Origin: SHZI01 sp963802215
GTDB taxonomy: Bacteria > Pseudomonadota > Gammaproteobacteria > Steroidobacterales > GCA-2729495
Length of the DNA: 64,000 nt
Reading direction: 5' to 3'
NCBI GenBank assembly: GCA_963802215.1
Contig: CAWDHQ010000002.1
Coordinates: 496,001-560,000 of the forward strand
Part shown: piece after piece, positions 1-8,818 of the stretch
Layout of the letters: each line of letters opens with the position of its first letter
Position numbering within the stretch: position 1 is the first letter of the stretch
Made by a program: the position numbers and the translations under genes
Notes under the pieces: model-generated
Seen by the model: the letters and a program-made list of their open reading frames with translations, nothing else
Database searches by the model: none
What the model was told of the DNA's origin: nothing

Positions 1-140
1 TCGTTCAACTCATCTTTCAGGGCGGGAAGAAACGGGCCATCGGCCGGGGTTGCGTCGCGCTGGCCCCGGAGGGCGACGCCAGCCAGCACGGCGAGGATCG
101 CCAGCGCGCCCACCAGCCAGGCCAGTGCGCGCCGGCTCAT
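1..140 (-). CDS. DUF4340-type protein of a Gld-like ABC exporter (5' end only)
   Basis: Only the first 46 codons are present; the gene runs off the left edge. It starts at an ATG at 140 that overlaps the stop of the GldG-like gene by four bases (ATGA), so it is the fourth gene of that leftward operon. The visible part is a short basic N-terminus, one hydrophobic segment at about residues 6-24, then a motif FLPALKDELN resembling the start of DUF4340 proteins. DUF4340 genes commonly close Gld-type ABC clusters; the name rests on this context plus the short match. Confidence 0.6.
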   Translation of the reverse strand, partial: MSRRALAWLVGALAILAVLAGVALRGQRDATPADGPFLPALKDELN

Positions 141-2014
141 GCCGTCATCCCCGCCTGGCGGGCCCGGCGCCGGACCAGCACGAGGCCGATGCTCAGCACC
201 GAGATGATCAGCGGTACCAGTGCCACGTTCAGCACCTTCAGCCGCGTGCCGAGCCTCTCGATGTCCCGGTCGAGGTCGCGCTGGACCTGGCGGAGCTCCT
301 TCCGCAGCTCGAGGCGACGCGCCTGGAAGCGCCCGATCTCCGCCTCCTGCTGGGGCGACAGGATCTCGGTGCCCTGGTCCGGCCGGCTGGCCTGAAGCTC
401 GTTCAGGCGGGCATCGGTTTCCTCCAGTTCCGCCTGCAGGCGCTCCTCGGCGGACCGGAAGCTCAGTTCCGCCTCGCGCCGGAGGTCCTGGACACGCGTG
501 AACGGCCGCTGGAACGTCGCCCGGCTGCGGATGCTGATCAGGTCCCCGCTGCCCAGCAGGTTGTCCAGCGCATTCACCGCCAGGTCGCCATTGTTCGCGA
601 ACGCCGTGGTCAGCCGCTGGCCGAGGAACTCCTGGGTCTGGGCCCACAGCCGGTCCGAGAGCAGGTCGGCGTCCGCCACCAGCAGCACGTTGATGGGCTC
701 GGCCGCCGCGGCCAGGTGCCCGGGACGGCCATCCGCCGGGAAGGCGCTGGGCACCTTGCCGGTGATGCGCGCTGCCAGCGTGTAGCGGTTGCCCGTCGGC
801 TCGAAGTCATTGCGCAGCGCGTCCGGGTCGGAGGCGAGGGCGAGCTGGCTGGTCGGGATCAATGCCGCCTTGTCGCTGGACTGGATGACCGGCGTTACCT
901 CGGCCGCCGCCGAGTCGCCGCGCGTGATGTGGCCCGCAAATGCCATGTTCACGACGTTCAGGCCGCTGGTGATCACGTCGTCCTGGGACATGCCGTCCCC
1001 GGTCACGCCGATGATCGCCAGGTGCCGCACCGGCCCGCCGTCGGGGCCGCTCACGCCCAGCGCGAACCGGTCGTCGCCGACGACGTTCCCGCCATCCACG
1101 CTGACGCCCCAGGCGCCGAGGAGCTTGTCCAGGTTCGACGCGCGGCCCCCACCGCCGCCCGTCATGCCCGCCATCGGATCGGCCGGGTCGCCCGGATCCA
1201 TCTCGGCCCAGGGGTCGGCGAAGATCACCGCGCGGCCGCCCCGGAGGATGAACTGGTCGATGGCGTACAGCGTGGAGTCCGGCAGGTTCTTCGGGTGCAC
1301 GAGCATCAGCACCTGGATGTCGTCCTCCAGCGTGTCGAGCCCCGGCTCCAGCATGCGCAGGTCGAAGAGCTGCCGCAGCTGCTCGGCCACGACCCAGGGC
1401 TGCCGTATCTGCTGGGTCATCGGGTCGAAGCCGGCGGTCATGGGCAGGGTGGACAGCAGGCCCACCACGGGCTTCTTCGGGTTGGCGAGCGCGTAGACGA
1501 GCCGTGCCAGGTCGTATTCCAGGAAGGACTCCTTGGCCGGATCGAGGAAGGGAATGATCTCGTCATCGCCCACGCTGTTGGTGGCGGCGATGCCGAAGTA
1601 GATGGGGTCCGCGTTGTTTCCCAGGTTGATGGGGCGCAGGCCGAAGGCGGTGGCGCGGTCCTCCTCCTCGGAGAAGGGCAGGGGGTCGATCACGCGAAGC
1701 TTCAGCTTGCCGTCGGAGCGGTTGGCGAACTCCTCGAGCATCTCCCGGACGCGGCCCGCGTAGGTGCGCAGCTGGGGCAGGTCGGCCGTCGCCTTGTCCG
1801 AGAAGAACAGGTACACGTTCAACGGCTCCGGGATCGTGCCGACGATCTTCCGCGTGCCCTCGGACAGCGTGTAGAGCTGGTTCTCCGTGAGGTCCACCCG
1901 CGCTGCCGGCAGGAGGGTGACGAGCGCCACGCCGACGAGGAAGACCACCGCGAGCACCAGCAGGCCCACGCGGTCGTACAGGATCCTGCCGCCCTTGTTC
2001 ATGTTGGACTTCAT
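137..2014 (-). CDS. GldG-like ABC exporter auxiliary protein (ABC_transp_aux)
   Basis: A 625-residue membrane-anchored protein of the uncharacterised Gld-type ABC exporter family. A hydrophobic helix at about residues 16-36 is followed by the family hallmark DLTENQLYTLSEGT (41-54). A long periplasmic region follows with a Gly-rich insert (GGGGGR), then a Glu/Arg-rich coiled coil near 510-590 and a second membrane helix near 597-614. The ATG at 2014 lies one base after the permease stop; a second in-frame ATG four codons later is also possible. The cargo is unknown. GldFG in Bacteroidetes is linked to gliding, but gammaproteobacterial homologues have no agreed role. Confidence 0.85.
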   Translation of the reverse strand: MKSNMNKGGRILYDRVGLLVLAVVFLVGVALVTLLPAARVDLTENQLYTLSEGTRKIVGTIPEPLNVYLFFSDKATADLPQLRTYAGRVREMLEEFANRSDGKLKLRVIDPLPFSEEEDRATAFGLRPINLGNNADPIYFGIAATNSVGDDEIIPFLDPAKESFLEYDLARLVYALANPKKPVVGLLSTLPMTAGFDPMTQQIRQPWVVAEQLRQLFDLRMLEPGLDTLEDDIQVLMLVHPKNLPDSTLYAIDQFILRGGRAVIFADPWAEMDPGDPADPMAGMTGGGGGRASNLDKLLGAWGVSVDGGNVVGDDRFALGVSGPDGGPVRHLAIIGVTGDGMSQDDVITSGLNVVNMAFAGHITRGDSAAAEVTPVIQSSDKAALIPTSQLALASDPDALRNDFEPTGNRYTLAARITGKVPSAFPADGRPGHLAAAAEPINVLLVADADLLSDRLWAQTQEFLGQRLTTAFANNGDLAVNALDNLLGSGDLISIRSRATFQRPFTRVQDLRREAELSFRSAEERLQAELEETDARLNELQASRPDQGTEILSPQQEAEIGRFQARRLELRKELRQVQRDLDRDIERLGTRLKVLNVALVPLIISVLSIGLVLVRRRARQAGMTA

Positions 2015-2015
2015 C

Positions 2016-2750
2016 CTAGTCCGCCTTCTTCAGGTCGAGCACGATCGTGGTGGCCACCAGCCACACGCCGATGACCAGCAGGAAGTACAGCACGTCGCGG
2101 ACGTCCAGCACGCCCTTGCTGATCGCGGCGAAATGCGTGAGGAAGGAGATGCTGGCGACTGCGTCCAGCAGGGGGCCTGGCAGCCAGCCGGAGAAGAGGT
2201 CGAGGACCAGCGGGAACCCCGCCAGCATGAAGACGAAGCAGATGACCACGGTGATGATGAAGGCGACCACCTGGTTGCGGTTGGCCGCTGAAATGCAGGA
2301 GCCGATGGCCAGGAACCCCCCCGCCATCAGCAGGCTGCCGATGTAGGCCGCAACGATCACGCCGTTGTCGGGGTCGCCCAGGTAGTTGACGGTGATCCAG
2401 ATGGGAAAGGTCAGCGCCAGCGCCACGGCAATGAACAGCCAGGCCGCCAGGAACTTGGCCAGGACGGCCTGCCAGAGGGTGACGGGCAGCGTCATCAGCA
2501 GTTCCACGCTGCCGCTCTTCCGTTCCTCCGCCCACAGCCGCATGGCGATGGCCGGCACGAGGAACAGGTAGAGCCAGGGGTGGAAGTTGAAGAACGGCGC
2601 CAGGTCCGCCTGGCCCCGCTCGTAGAAGCCGCCCAGGTAGAACGTGAACAGGCCGGTCAGGGCCAGGAAGATGACGATGAAGACGTAGGCGAGGGGCGTC
2701 GCGAAGTAGCTGCGCAGTTCCCGCCGGGCGATGCTGCGGATGACGGTCAT
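2016..2750 (-). CDS. ABC-2 type permease (GldF/NosY-like)
   Basis: A 244-residue integral membrane protein with about six hydrophobic helices. It begins with the typical ABC-2 permease N-terminus (ARRELRSYFATPLAYVF) and has a conserved cytoplasmic motif EERKSGSVELLMTLPV near residues 75-90, which contacts the ATPase in this family. Its ATG shares one base with the stop of the upstream ATPase gene (TGATG), so the two are probably translationally coupled. It forms the membrane pore of the exporter with the adjacent ATPase and the GldG-like subunit. Confidence 0.88.
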   Translation of the reverse strand: MTVIRSIARRELRSYFATPLAYVFIVIFLALTGLFTFYLGGFYERGQADLAPFFNFHPWLYLFLVPAIAMRLWAEERKSGSVELLMTLPVTLWQAVLAKFLAAWLFIAVALALTFPIWITVNYLGDPDNGVIVAAYIGSLLMAGGFLAIGSCISAANRNQVVAFIITVVICFVFMLAGFPLVLDLFSGWLPGPLLDAVASISFLTHFAAISKGVLDVRDVLYFLLVIGVWLVATTIVLDLKKAD

Positions 2751-3697
2751 CAGCCTGCCCCCGCCGTGTTGCCGCCGGTGGTGATGGCGCGAAACACCTC
2801 GTCGAGGCGCCCGGCCTCCAGGCGCAGCTGCTCGACGGGCCAGCGACGCTCGGTGGCCAGTCCGCTGACCGTGGTCAGCAGGCTGGCGCCGTCCCGCGGG
2901 AACGCCGTCACCGAGAACTCGTGCTCGTCCACCTCGGTGTCCCGCACGCCGGGAATGGCCCGCAGGTCGTCGGTCACCGCGCCCAGGTCTGCCGTGCGGT
3001 CGAGCCGGACCGTGACGGCGTTGTGGTAGCGGGAGCGGTGGATCAGGGTTGCCGGTTTCTCGTCCGCGACGATCCTGCCGCTGGCGATGATGATCGCCCG
3101 CGTGCAGACGGCATCCACCTCTTCGAGGATGTGGGTGGAGATGACGATCACCTTGCCCGGCGCCATGGTCTGGATCAGCTCCCGGACCTCGTGCTTCTGG
3201 TTGGGGTCGAGGCCGTCGGTGGGCTCGTCCAGGATCAGCACGGGCGGGTCGTGGAGGATGGCCTGCGCCAGCCCCACCCGGCGGCGAAAGCCCTTGGACA
3301 GCGTCTCGATGGGCTGCTGGAGGACGCTGCCAAGCTGGAGCCGCTCCACGACGTTGCCAAGCCGGCGGCTGAAGTCGGACCCGGACAGTCCGCGGACCTG
3401 GCCGATGAAGGCCAGGAAGCCAGCCGGCGTCATCTCGCCGTAGGTCGGCGCGCCTTCGGGCAGGTAGCCGAGATTCTGCTTGGCGGCGACCGGCTGCTCG
3501 CCGATGTCGAAGCCGCAGATTTCGGCGCGGCCCGCCGTGGGCGGCACGAACCCGGCCAGCATGCGCATGGTGGTGGTCTTCCCCGCGCCGTTGGGGCCGA
3601 GGAAGCCCAGCACCTCGCCGGGCTCGACGCGGAACGAGATGCCGTCGACCGCCGTGCGGCTGCCGAAGGTCTTCACCAGGCCGTCTGCTTTGATCAT
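2750..3697 (-). CDS. ABC transporter ATP-binding protein (GldA-like)
   Basis: A 315-residue ATPase that powers the exporter. Walker A GPNGAGKT is at 34-41, the signature is LSKGF at 133-137 (the usual LSGGQ is replaced, as in related ABC-2 ATPases), and Walker B VLILDE is at 153-158, followed by a D-loop. The last 90 residues form a C-terminal extension. The reading frame is open to 3781, but the ATG at 3697 is preferred: it has an AGAGAA ribosome-binding site and begins exactly at the family start (MIKADGLVKTFG). First gene of the four-gene operon. Confidence 0.9.
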   Translation of the reverse strand: MIKADGLVKTFGSRTAVDGISFRVEPGEVLGFLGPNGAGKTTTMRMLAGFVPPTAGRAEICGFDIGEQPVAAKQNLGYLPEGAPTYGEMTPAGFLAFIGQVRGLSGSDFSRRLGNVVERLQLGSVLQQPIETLSKGFRRRVGLAQAILHDPPVLILDEPTDGLDPNQKHEVRELIQTMAPGKVIVISTHILEEVDAVCTRAIIIASGRIVADEKPATLIHRSRYHNAVTVRLDRTADLGAVTDDLRAIPGVRDTEVDEHEFSVTAFPRDGASLLTTVSGLATERRWPVEQLRLEAGRLDEVFRAITTGGNTAGAG

Positions 3698-3787
3698 CCG
3701 CGGTTCTCTGGCTGGACGTTTCTGGAAGTCGGTAAATTCCCCTGCGCGCCGGTATTGTCCACGGGCCGTGCCGGCCCGCAAGGTGGA

Positions 3788-5035
3788 TTAAGCGTTCGTA
3801 ATCCTCGCAACCGGCCGGATGAGCAGCACATTGGCGAGGGCGATCACCGCCACGATCACCACCACCGTGAAGGTCACGAAGTAATCGCCGGTCGCCGTGC
3901 GGATCTGCCCGGCCAGCAACGTGCCGGCGGCCCCGCCCATGGTGTCCACGAAGGTAACCACGCCCAGGATCCGGCCCAGGGCCAGTTGCCCGAAGCTCTC
4001 CACCGCGACCAGCTGGATGAGCGTGAAGCTGCCGCCGAACCCCAGGCCGAAGACCACGGCGAAGGCCGCCAGCTGCAGGGGATTGCCTGCCAGCGCCAGC
4101 CCGCCGTTGCCGCTGGTGAACAGCAGCAGGCAGCCCGCCAGCAGGGTCAGGCTGGTCACGACCATCACCCGCTGCTTCCTGAAGCGGTCACTCACGGCGC
4201 CGAAGAGGAACTTGCCGGCCACGCTGCAGGCGAGGATGGTGGAGTACAGGGCCGTCGCCCGCTGGGGCGCGAGGCCCGCTTCCTGCTCGAAATAGATCGT
4301 GATCTGGCTGGTCATGGCCTGGATCGCAAACCACAGGCACGCGGAGCCGATCGCCAGGCACCACAGCGTGCGGGACCGCAGGGCCACCGCAAAGGTCACG
4401 CCGTCCACGGTCGCCGCCGGTTCCGTACCGGCATTTCCCGCCACGGGAGGCTCGCGCAACACGAGGAATGCCGGCACCACGGCCAGCAGCCAGAACGCGG
4501 CGGCGAGCACGCCCATGCCCACCCGCCACCCGAAGGCCGGGTCGTTGACCAGCGGCGAGATGGCGAGCGGCAGCGTGGCCCCCGCCAGGCTCGAGCCGGC
4601 AACGAGCACGCCGACGGCCGTTCCGCGCCGGGCGCTGAACCAGCGGGAGAGCAGGACCACGTTGGGCATGAGCCCGGACAGGATCAGGCCGACGGCGATC
4701 ACGCCGTGCAGGAGGTAGAGATCCTGCAGCGAGCGCGCCCCGGGGTATGCGATGAAGGTGACCCCGAGGACCAGCAGGCCGGTGCGGATGACCCGCACCA
4801 CGCCGAAGCGGTCGATGGCGGCGCCGACGAAGGGGGCCAGCAGGCCCGAGATCCCGAAGGTTATCGCCGTGGTCCGGCTGACTTCCGCCGGCGTGGCGCC
4901 GAAGGTCTCCATGAACCGGGGAAACAGGTTCTGCGGCACGAACAGCGACATACCGTTCGTGAAGAAGTACACCAGGACACAGACGGCGGCGATCCACAGC
5001 TGGGTCCTGGGCCGCATCCCGGCCGGCCCTGCCAC
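3788..5035 (-). CDS. Major facilitator superfamily transporter
   Basis: A 415-residue inner-membrane protein with twelve predicted helices. The MFS loop 2-3 motif appears as GAAIDRFGVVRVIR near residue 75, and a second copy, GAVSDRFRKQR, is seen after helix 8. It resembles the monocarboxylate/OFA-type branch; the substrate cannot be read from sequence. It lies three bases downstream of the M16 peptidase gene on the same strand, so the two are probably co-transcribed. Alternative starts are the first Met (5035) and Met7 (5017). Confidence 0.82.
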   Translation of the reverse strand: MAGPAGMRPRTQLWIAAVCVLVYFFTNGMSLFVPQNLFPRFMETFGATPAEVSRTTAITFGISGLLAPFVGAAIDRFGVVRVIRTGLLVLGVTFIAYPGARSLQDLYLLHGVIAVGLILSGLMPNVVLLSRWFSARRGTAVGVLVAGSSLAGATLPLAISPLVNDPAFGWRVGMGVLAAAFWLLAVVPAFLVLREPPVAGNAGTEPAATVDGVTFAVALRSRTLWCLAIGSACLWFAIQAMTSQITIYFEQEAGLAPQRATALYSTILACSVAGKFLFGAVSDRFRKQRVMVVTSLTLLAGCLLLFTSGNGGLALAGNPLQLAAFAVVFGLGFGGSFTLIQLVAVESFGQLALGRILGVVTFVDTMGGAAGTLLAGQIRTATGDYFVTFTVVVIVAVIALANVLLIRPVARITNA

Positions 5036-5038
5036 CGG

Positions 5039-7771
5039 CTACAGCAGCTCGCCGTCGGCGTTTATCAGCTGGATCGAATCGAAGCCGAGGCCCTTCAGCC
5101 CCGGCTCGATGACCTGGCGGTCGCCCACCACCACCAGCACCAGGTCGTCGGGCCGCAGGTGATCCTGCGCGGCCTTGTTGACCTGCTCCGGCGTCACGCC
5201 GCGGATCGTCGCGGCGTAGTTGTTCCAGTAGTCGTCGGGGAGGCCGAACTGCACGATCTGGCTGACCGAGCCGAGCACGGCGCCGCCGGTTTCCCACTGG
5301 CCCGGCAGGGAGAGGGTGTTGGTGCGCTTCACCATCGCGACCTCTTCCGGCGTGGCGGGGCGCTTGCCGACGATGTCCGCGAATTCCCTGCGGATCTCGG
5401 CGACGGACTCGGCGGTCTTGTCGGTCTGCACCGGCGCGTAGGCCAGGAACGGCCGCTGGCCACGGGCGTCATAAGCAAAGGAGCGTGCCCCGTAGGACCA
5501 GTGCTTGTCCTCCCGCAGGTTCATGTTCAGCCGGGACGTGAACTGGCCGCCGAGCACGTCGTTCATGAGCTCGATGGCGGCGTCGTCGGGCGTGGCCCGG
5601 GGCGGGATCAGCTGGCCTGCGAAGATCACCGACTGGTCGGCGCCGGGCTTGTCCAGCAGGTAGAGGGTGCGGCTGGTGCGCGGCGTGACGTCGGCGACCT
5701 GCTTGGCGGGGACGTCACCCGGCTGCCAGTCGCGCAGCAGCCGCTCGAGCTGGGGCCTGAGCGACGCTACCGTGACCGGGCCGACGGCGATCAGCGTGGC
5801 GTTGTTCGGGCGGAACCACCGGGCGTGGAACCGGGCAAGGTCCTCGCGGGTCAGTGTGGTGAGAGTTGCCTCGGTGCCGGTGCCGGTGAGCGGCTGGGCG
5901 TAGGCGTGACCCTCGCCGTAGAGGAGCTTCGGCACCACGCGCAGCGCCATGGCGTTGGGCTGGGTCTTCTCCTGGCTGAGTGCGGCCAGGTATTCCTTGC
6001 GCAGGCGATCCAGTTCCTTCTGCGGGAACACGGGATTCAGCAGCACGTCGGCGAAGATCTCGAGCGAGGGCTCCAGCTTGTCGGCCAGCGCGGACAGGCT
6101 GACTGACGAGGTATCGAGGCTCGACCCGGCGCCGATGCTGGCGCCCAGCAGCGCGAGCTGCTCGCTGATCTCCAGGGCGTTCCGGGTCTTCGTGCCCTCG
6201 TCCAGCATGGCCATGGTCAGGCTGGCCGTGCCCGGTTGCGCGGACTGGTCCGCGGCATAACCGGCGTCCAGCACGAGGCTCAGGCCCACGACCGGCAGTT
6301 CGGGCCGCTCGACGACGATCAGCTTCAGGCCGTTGTCGAGGGTCGCGCGCTGGAGGGCGGGGAAGGTCACCGGAACGTCGCCGACGGGCATCGGCACCGT
6401 GCTCCGGTCGGCGCCGGAGGCGGCCGCGACCAGCGGGTCGGCGGGCTCCACCGTCAGCACGAAGGGCGCATCGGTCACCCACCGGCGGACCACGGCCTGC
6501 AGGTCGGCCCGCGTTGCCGCCTCGGCCGCCTCGTAGCCCTGCTTCCAGGCGTCCGGCGAACCGCCGTACACGGTGCTTTCTGCCAGGACGCCGGACTTGC
6601 CCGAGAACCCGCCGACCTTCTCCAGCCCCCGGAGGAAGGCAGCGCGCCGCTGGGTCTTCACGCGCTCGAGCTCCTTCGCCGTGGGCCCGCTCCGGCGGAA
6701 GAGTTCGAGCTCCTCGTTCACGACGGCCTCGAGGCGCTCCAGGGAGACCCCCGGATTGGCGGACACCTGCAGGTAGGTGAGGCCGGCGATCTCGAGGGCC
6801 AGGGCGCCAAACTCCACGTCGGAGGCGATCTGGTCCCGGTACACCAGCCGCTGGTAGAGCCGGGAGTTCTTGTCCCCCGCGAGGATGGCCGACGCCAGCT
6901 CCAGGTGGTAGGCGTCCCGGGTGCCCCAGCGCGGGCCGGTCCAGGACAGGTAGAGGCGCGGCTGCGCGACCCTGTCCTGCATGGTCTTGCGGCGGACCGT
7001 GTCGTGGGTCGGGATCCACTCCTCGAAGCGGCTGAGCGGCGGGCCCGGCGGGATGTCGCCGAAGTACTTCTCCACCTTGGCGAAGGCCTCTTCGGCCGAG
7101 ACGTCACCGGCGATGACCACCACGGCATTGCTCGGGCCGTAGTAGGTCTCGAACCACTTCCGCACGTCCTCGAGGCTCGCGGCGTTCAGGTCCTCCATCG
7201 AGCCGATGGTCTCCCAGGAGTAGGGGTGATCCGGCGGGTAGAGCTGCTTCAGGATCTCCTCGAAGACCTTGCCATAGGGCTGGTTGTCGCCCTGCCGTTT
7301 CTCGTTCTGCACGACGCCCCGCTGCTCGTCCAGGATGGCCTGGGTGATGGCGTTCCTGAAGTGTCCCATCCGGTCGGACTCGAGCCACAGCACCGTGTCG
7401 AGCGCGTTCTTCGGCACCGTCTGGAAGTAGTTGGTCCGGTCGAAGAACGTGGTGCCATTGAGGTCGGTGGCGCCCAGTTCCTGCAGCACGTTCAGGTACT
7501 CGCCCTCCAGGTTCTCCGACTTCTGGAACATCAGGTGCTCGAAGAGGTGGGCGAAGCCGGTGCGGCCCCGGACCTCGTTCTTCGAGCCCACGTGGTACCA
7601 CACGTTCACAGCCACGATGGGCGCCTTCCGGTCCTCGTGGACGACCACGGTCAGCCCGTTGTCGAGCCGCCGCAGGGTGTAGGGAATGTCCACGCTGGCA
7701 GAGGCGCCGGCGAGCGGTGGCACGAGGAGTACGACGGCAATCAGGGCGGCAAGCTGGCGTTTAAAGGGCAT
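5039..7771 (-). CDS. Insulinase-family (M16) zinc peptidase, two-domain
   Basis: A 910-residue secreted metallopeptidase. A signal peptide covers about residues 1-24. The N-terminal M16 domain carries the inverted zinc motif HLFEH (75-79), with a downstream Glu-rich helix (EKRQGDNQPYGKVFEE) supplying the third ligand. The C-terminal M16 domain, from about residue 480, lacks HxxEH, as expected for the non-catalytic half of bacterial pitrilysin-like proteins. The frame is open to 7885, but the ATG at 7771 is the one preceding the signal peptide. It probably acts in the periplasm or outer membrane on peptides. Confidence 0.9.
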   Translation of the reverse strand: MPFKRQLAALIAVVLLVPPLAGASASVDIPYTLRRLDNGLTVVVHEDRKAPIVAVNVWYHVGSKNEVRGRTGFAHLFEHLMFQKSENLEGEYLNVLQELGATDLNGTTFFDRTNYFQTVPKNALDTVLWLESDRMGHFRNAITQAILDEQRGVVQNEKRQGDNQPYGKVFEEILKQLYPPDHPYSWETIGSMEDLNAASLEDVRKWFETYYGPSNAVVVIAGDVSAEEAFAKVEKYFGDIPPGPPLSRFEEWIPTHDTVRRKTMQDRVAQPRLYLSWTGPRWGTRDAYHLELASAILAGDKNSRLYQRLVYRDQIASDVEFGALALEIAGLTYLQVSANPGVSLERLEAVVNEELELFRRSGPTAKELERVKTQRRAAFLRGLEKVGGFSGKSGVLAESTVYGGSPDAWKQGYEAAEAATRADLQAVVRRWVTDAPFVLTVEPADPLVAAASGADRSTVPMPVGDVPVTFPALQRATLDNGLKLIVVERPELPVVGLSLVLDAGYAADQSAQPGTASLTMAMLDEGTKTRNALEISEQLALLGASIGAGSSLDTSSVSLSALADKLEPSLEIFADVLLNPVFPQKELDRLRKEYLAALSQEKTQPNAMALRVVPKLLYGEGHAYAQPLTGTGTEATLTTLTREDLARFHARWFRPNNATLIAVGPVTVASLRPQLERLLRDWQPGDVPAKQVADVTPRTSRTLYLLDKPGADQSVIFAGQLIPPRATPDDAAIELMNDVLGGQFTSRLNMNLREDKHWSYGARSFAYDARGQRPFLAYAPVQTDKTAESVAEIRREFADIVGKRPATPEEVAMVKRTNTLSLPGQWETGGAVLGSVSQIVQFGLPDDYWNNYAATIRGVTPEQVNKAAQDHLRPDDLVLVVVGDRQVIEPGLKGLGFDSIQLINADGELL

Positions 7772-7857
7772 GGCGGATTCCCGGAGGTGGTGGCGGATTC
7801 TAGCCGCCACGGCTCCCGGGATCGAACAACGCGCGTCGAAAATGCCAGAATGTGGCA

Positions 7858-8808
7858 ATGCCGCGCCGGACCCTGTACCCCGCACTGGAGCCCTTCGATT
7901 CGGGCCACCTCGCCGTTTCGGGCCTGCACGAGATCTATTACGAGCAATGCGGCAATCCCCGGGGGAAGCCGGCGGTGTTCCTCCACGGAGGGCCCGGTGG
8001 CGGCGGCGACGCCACGCCGCGCCGCTTCTTCGATCCCGCCCGCTACCGCATCATCCTGCTGGACCAGCGCGGCTGCGGTCGCAGCCGCCCCCACGCCGAG
8101 CTCCGCGAGAACACCACCTGGGACCTCATCGCCGACATCGAGGCGCTGCGCCAGCGGCTGGACATCGAGCGCTGGCTCGTGTTCGGCGGCTCCTGGGGCA
8201 GCACGCTGTCCCTGCTGTACGCCGAGACCCACCCGGAGCGGGTGACCGGTCTGGTCCTCCGCGGCATCTTCCTGCTGCGGCCCGCGGAGATCGCCTGGTT
8301 CTACCAGCAGGGGGCCAGCGACCTGTATCCCGACGCGTGGGAGCCCTACCGGGATTTCATCCCGGCCGGCGAGCGGAACGACATGCTCCACGCCTATCAC
8401 CGGCGCCTGACCGGCGCGGACCCGGCGCTGGCCCTCGAGGCGGCCCGACGGTGGTCCATCTGGGAAGGGAGTACGAGCCACCTGCTGGCCTCGGCCTCCA
8501 CGGTGGAGCGCTTCGGCGCGGACCACTTCGCGCTGGCCTTCGCCCGGATCGAGGCCCACTACTTCGTCAACCAGGCCTTCATGGAGGTCCCCGACCAGAT
8601 CCTCCGGGACGTGGGCCGGATCCGGCACATTCCCGCGGTGATCGTGCAGGGCCGCTATGATGTGGTGTGCCCGATGCGCAGCGCCTGGGACCTGCACCGG
8701 GCCTGGCCCGAGGCCACGCTGAACATCGTGCCGGACGCGGGCCATTCGGCTTTCGAGCCGGGCATCGTGCATGAACTTGTCACTGCCACGGACCATTTCG
8801 CGCAATGA
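7858..8808 (+). CDS. pip: Prolyl aminopeptidase (proline iminopeptidase, S33)
   Basis: A cytoplasmic alpha/beta hydrolase of about 316 residues that removes N-terminal proline from peptides. The family hallmarks are all present: oxyanion motif HGGPGGGG (43-50), DQRGCGRS (69-76), nucleophile elbow GGSWGS with Ser112, the acid in GRYDVVCP and the His in DAGHSAFEPG near the C-terminus. The ATG at 7858 is chosen; an in-frame GTG two codons upstream (7852) is the alternative. It is divergent from the M16 peptidase and ten bases ahead of the dihydroorotase. Confidence 0.93.
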   Translation: MPRRTLYPALEPFDSGHLAVSGLHEIYYEQCGNPRGKPAVFLHGGPGGGGDATPRRFFDPARYRIILLDQRGCGRSRPHAELRENTTWDLIADIEALRQRLDIERWLVFGGSWGSTLSLLYAETHPERVTGLVLRGIFLLRPAEIAWFYQQGASDLYPDAWEPYRDFIPAGERNDMLHAYHRRLTGADPALALEAARRWSIWEGSTSHLLASASTVERFGADHFALAFARIEAHYFVNQAFMEVPDQILRDVGRIRHIPAVIVQGRYDVVCPMRSAWDLHRAWPEATLNIVPDAGHSAFEPGIVHELVTATDHFAQ

Positions 8809-8818
8809 ATGACGATAG

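Noticed and set aside
2921..6106. A plus-strand open frame over 1000 codons long opposite the ABC ATPase, MFS and M16 genes
   Set aside because: It is rich in Arg, Gly, His and Gln with no domain, and the opposite strand holds three clear families. Long antisense frames are expected in GC-rich DNA. The same holds for 50-2074, 10199-12982, 6236-8245, 13403-15421 and, on the minus strand, 32552-34825.
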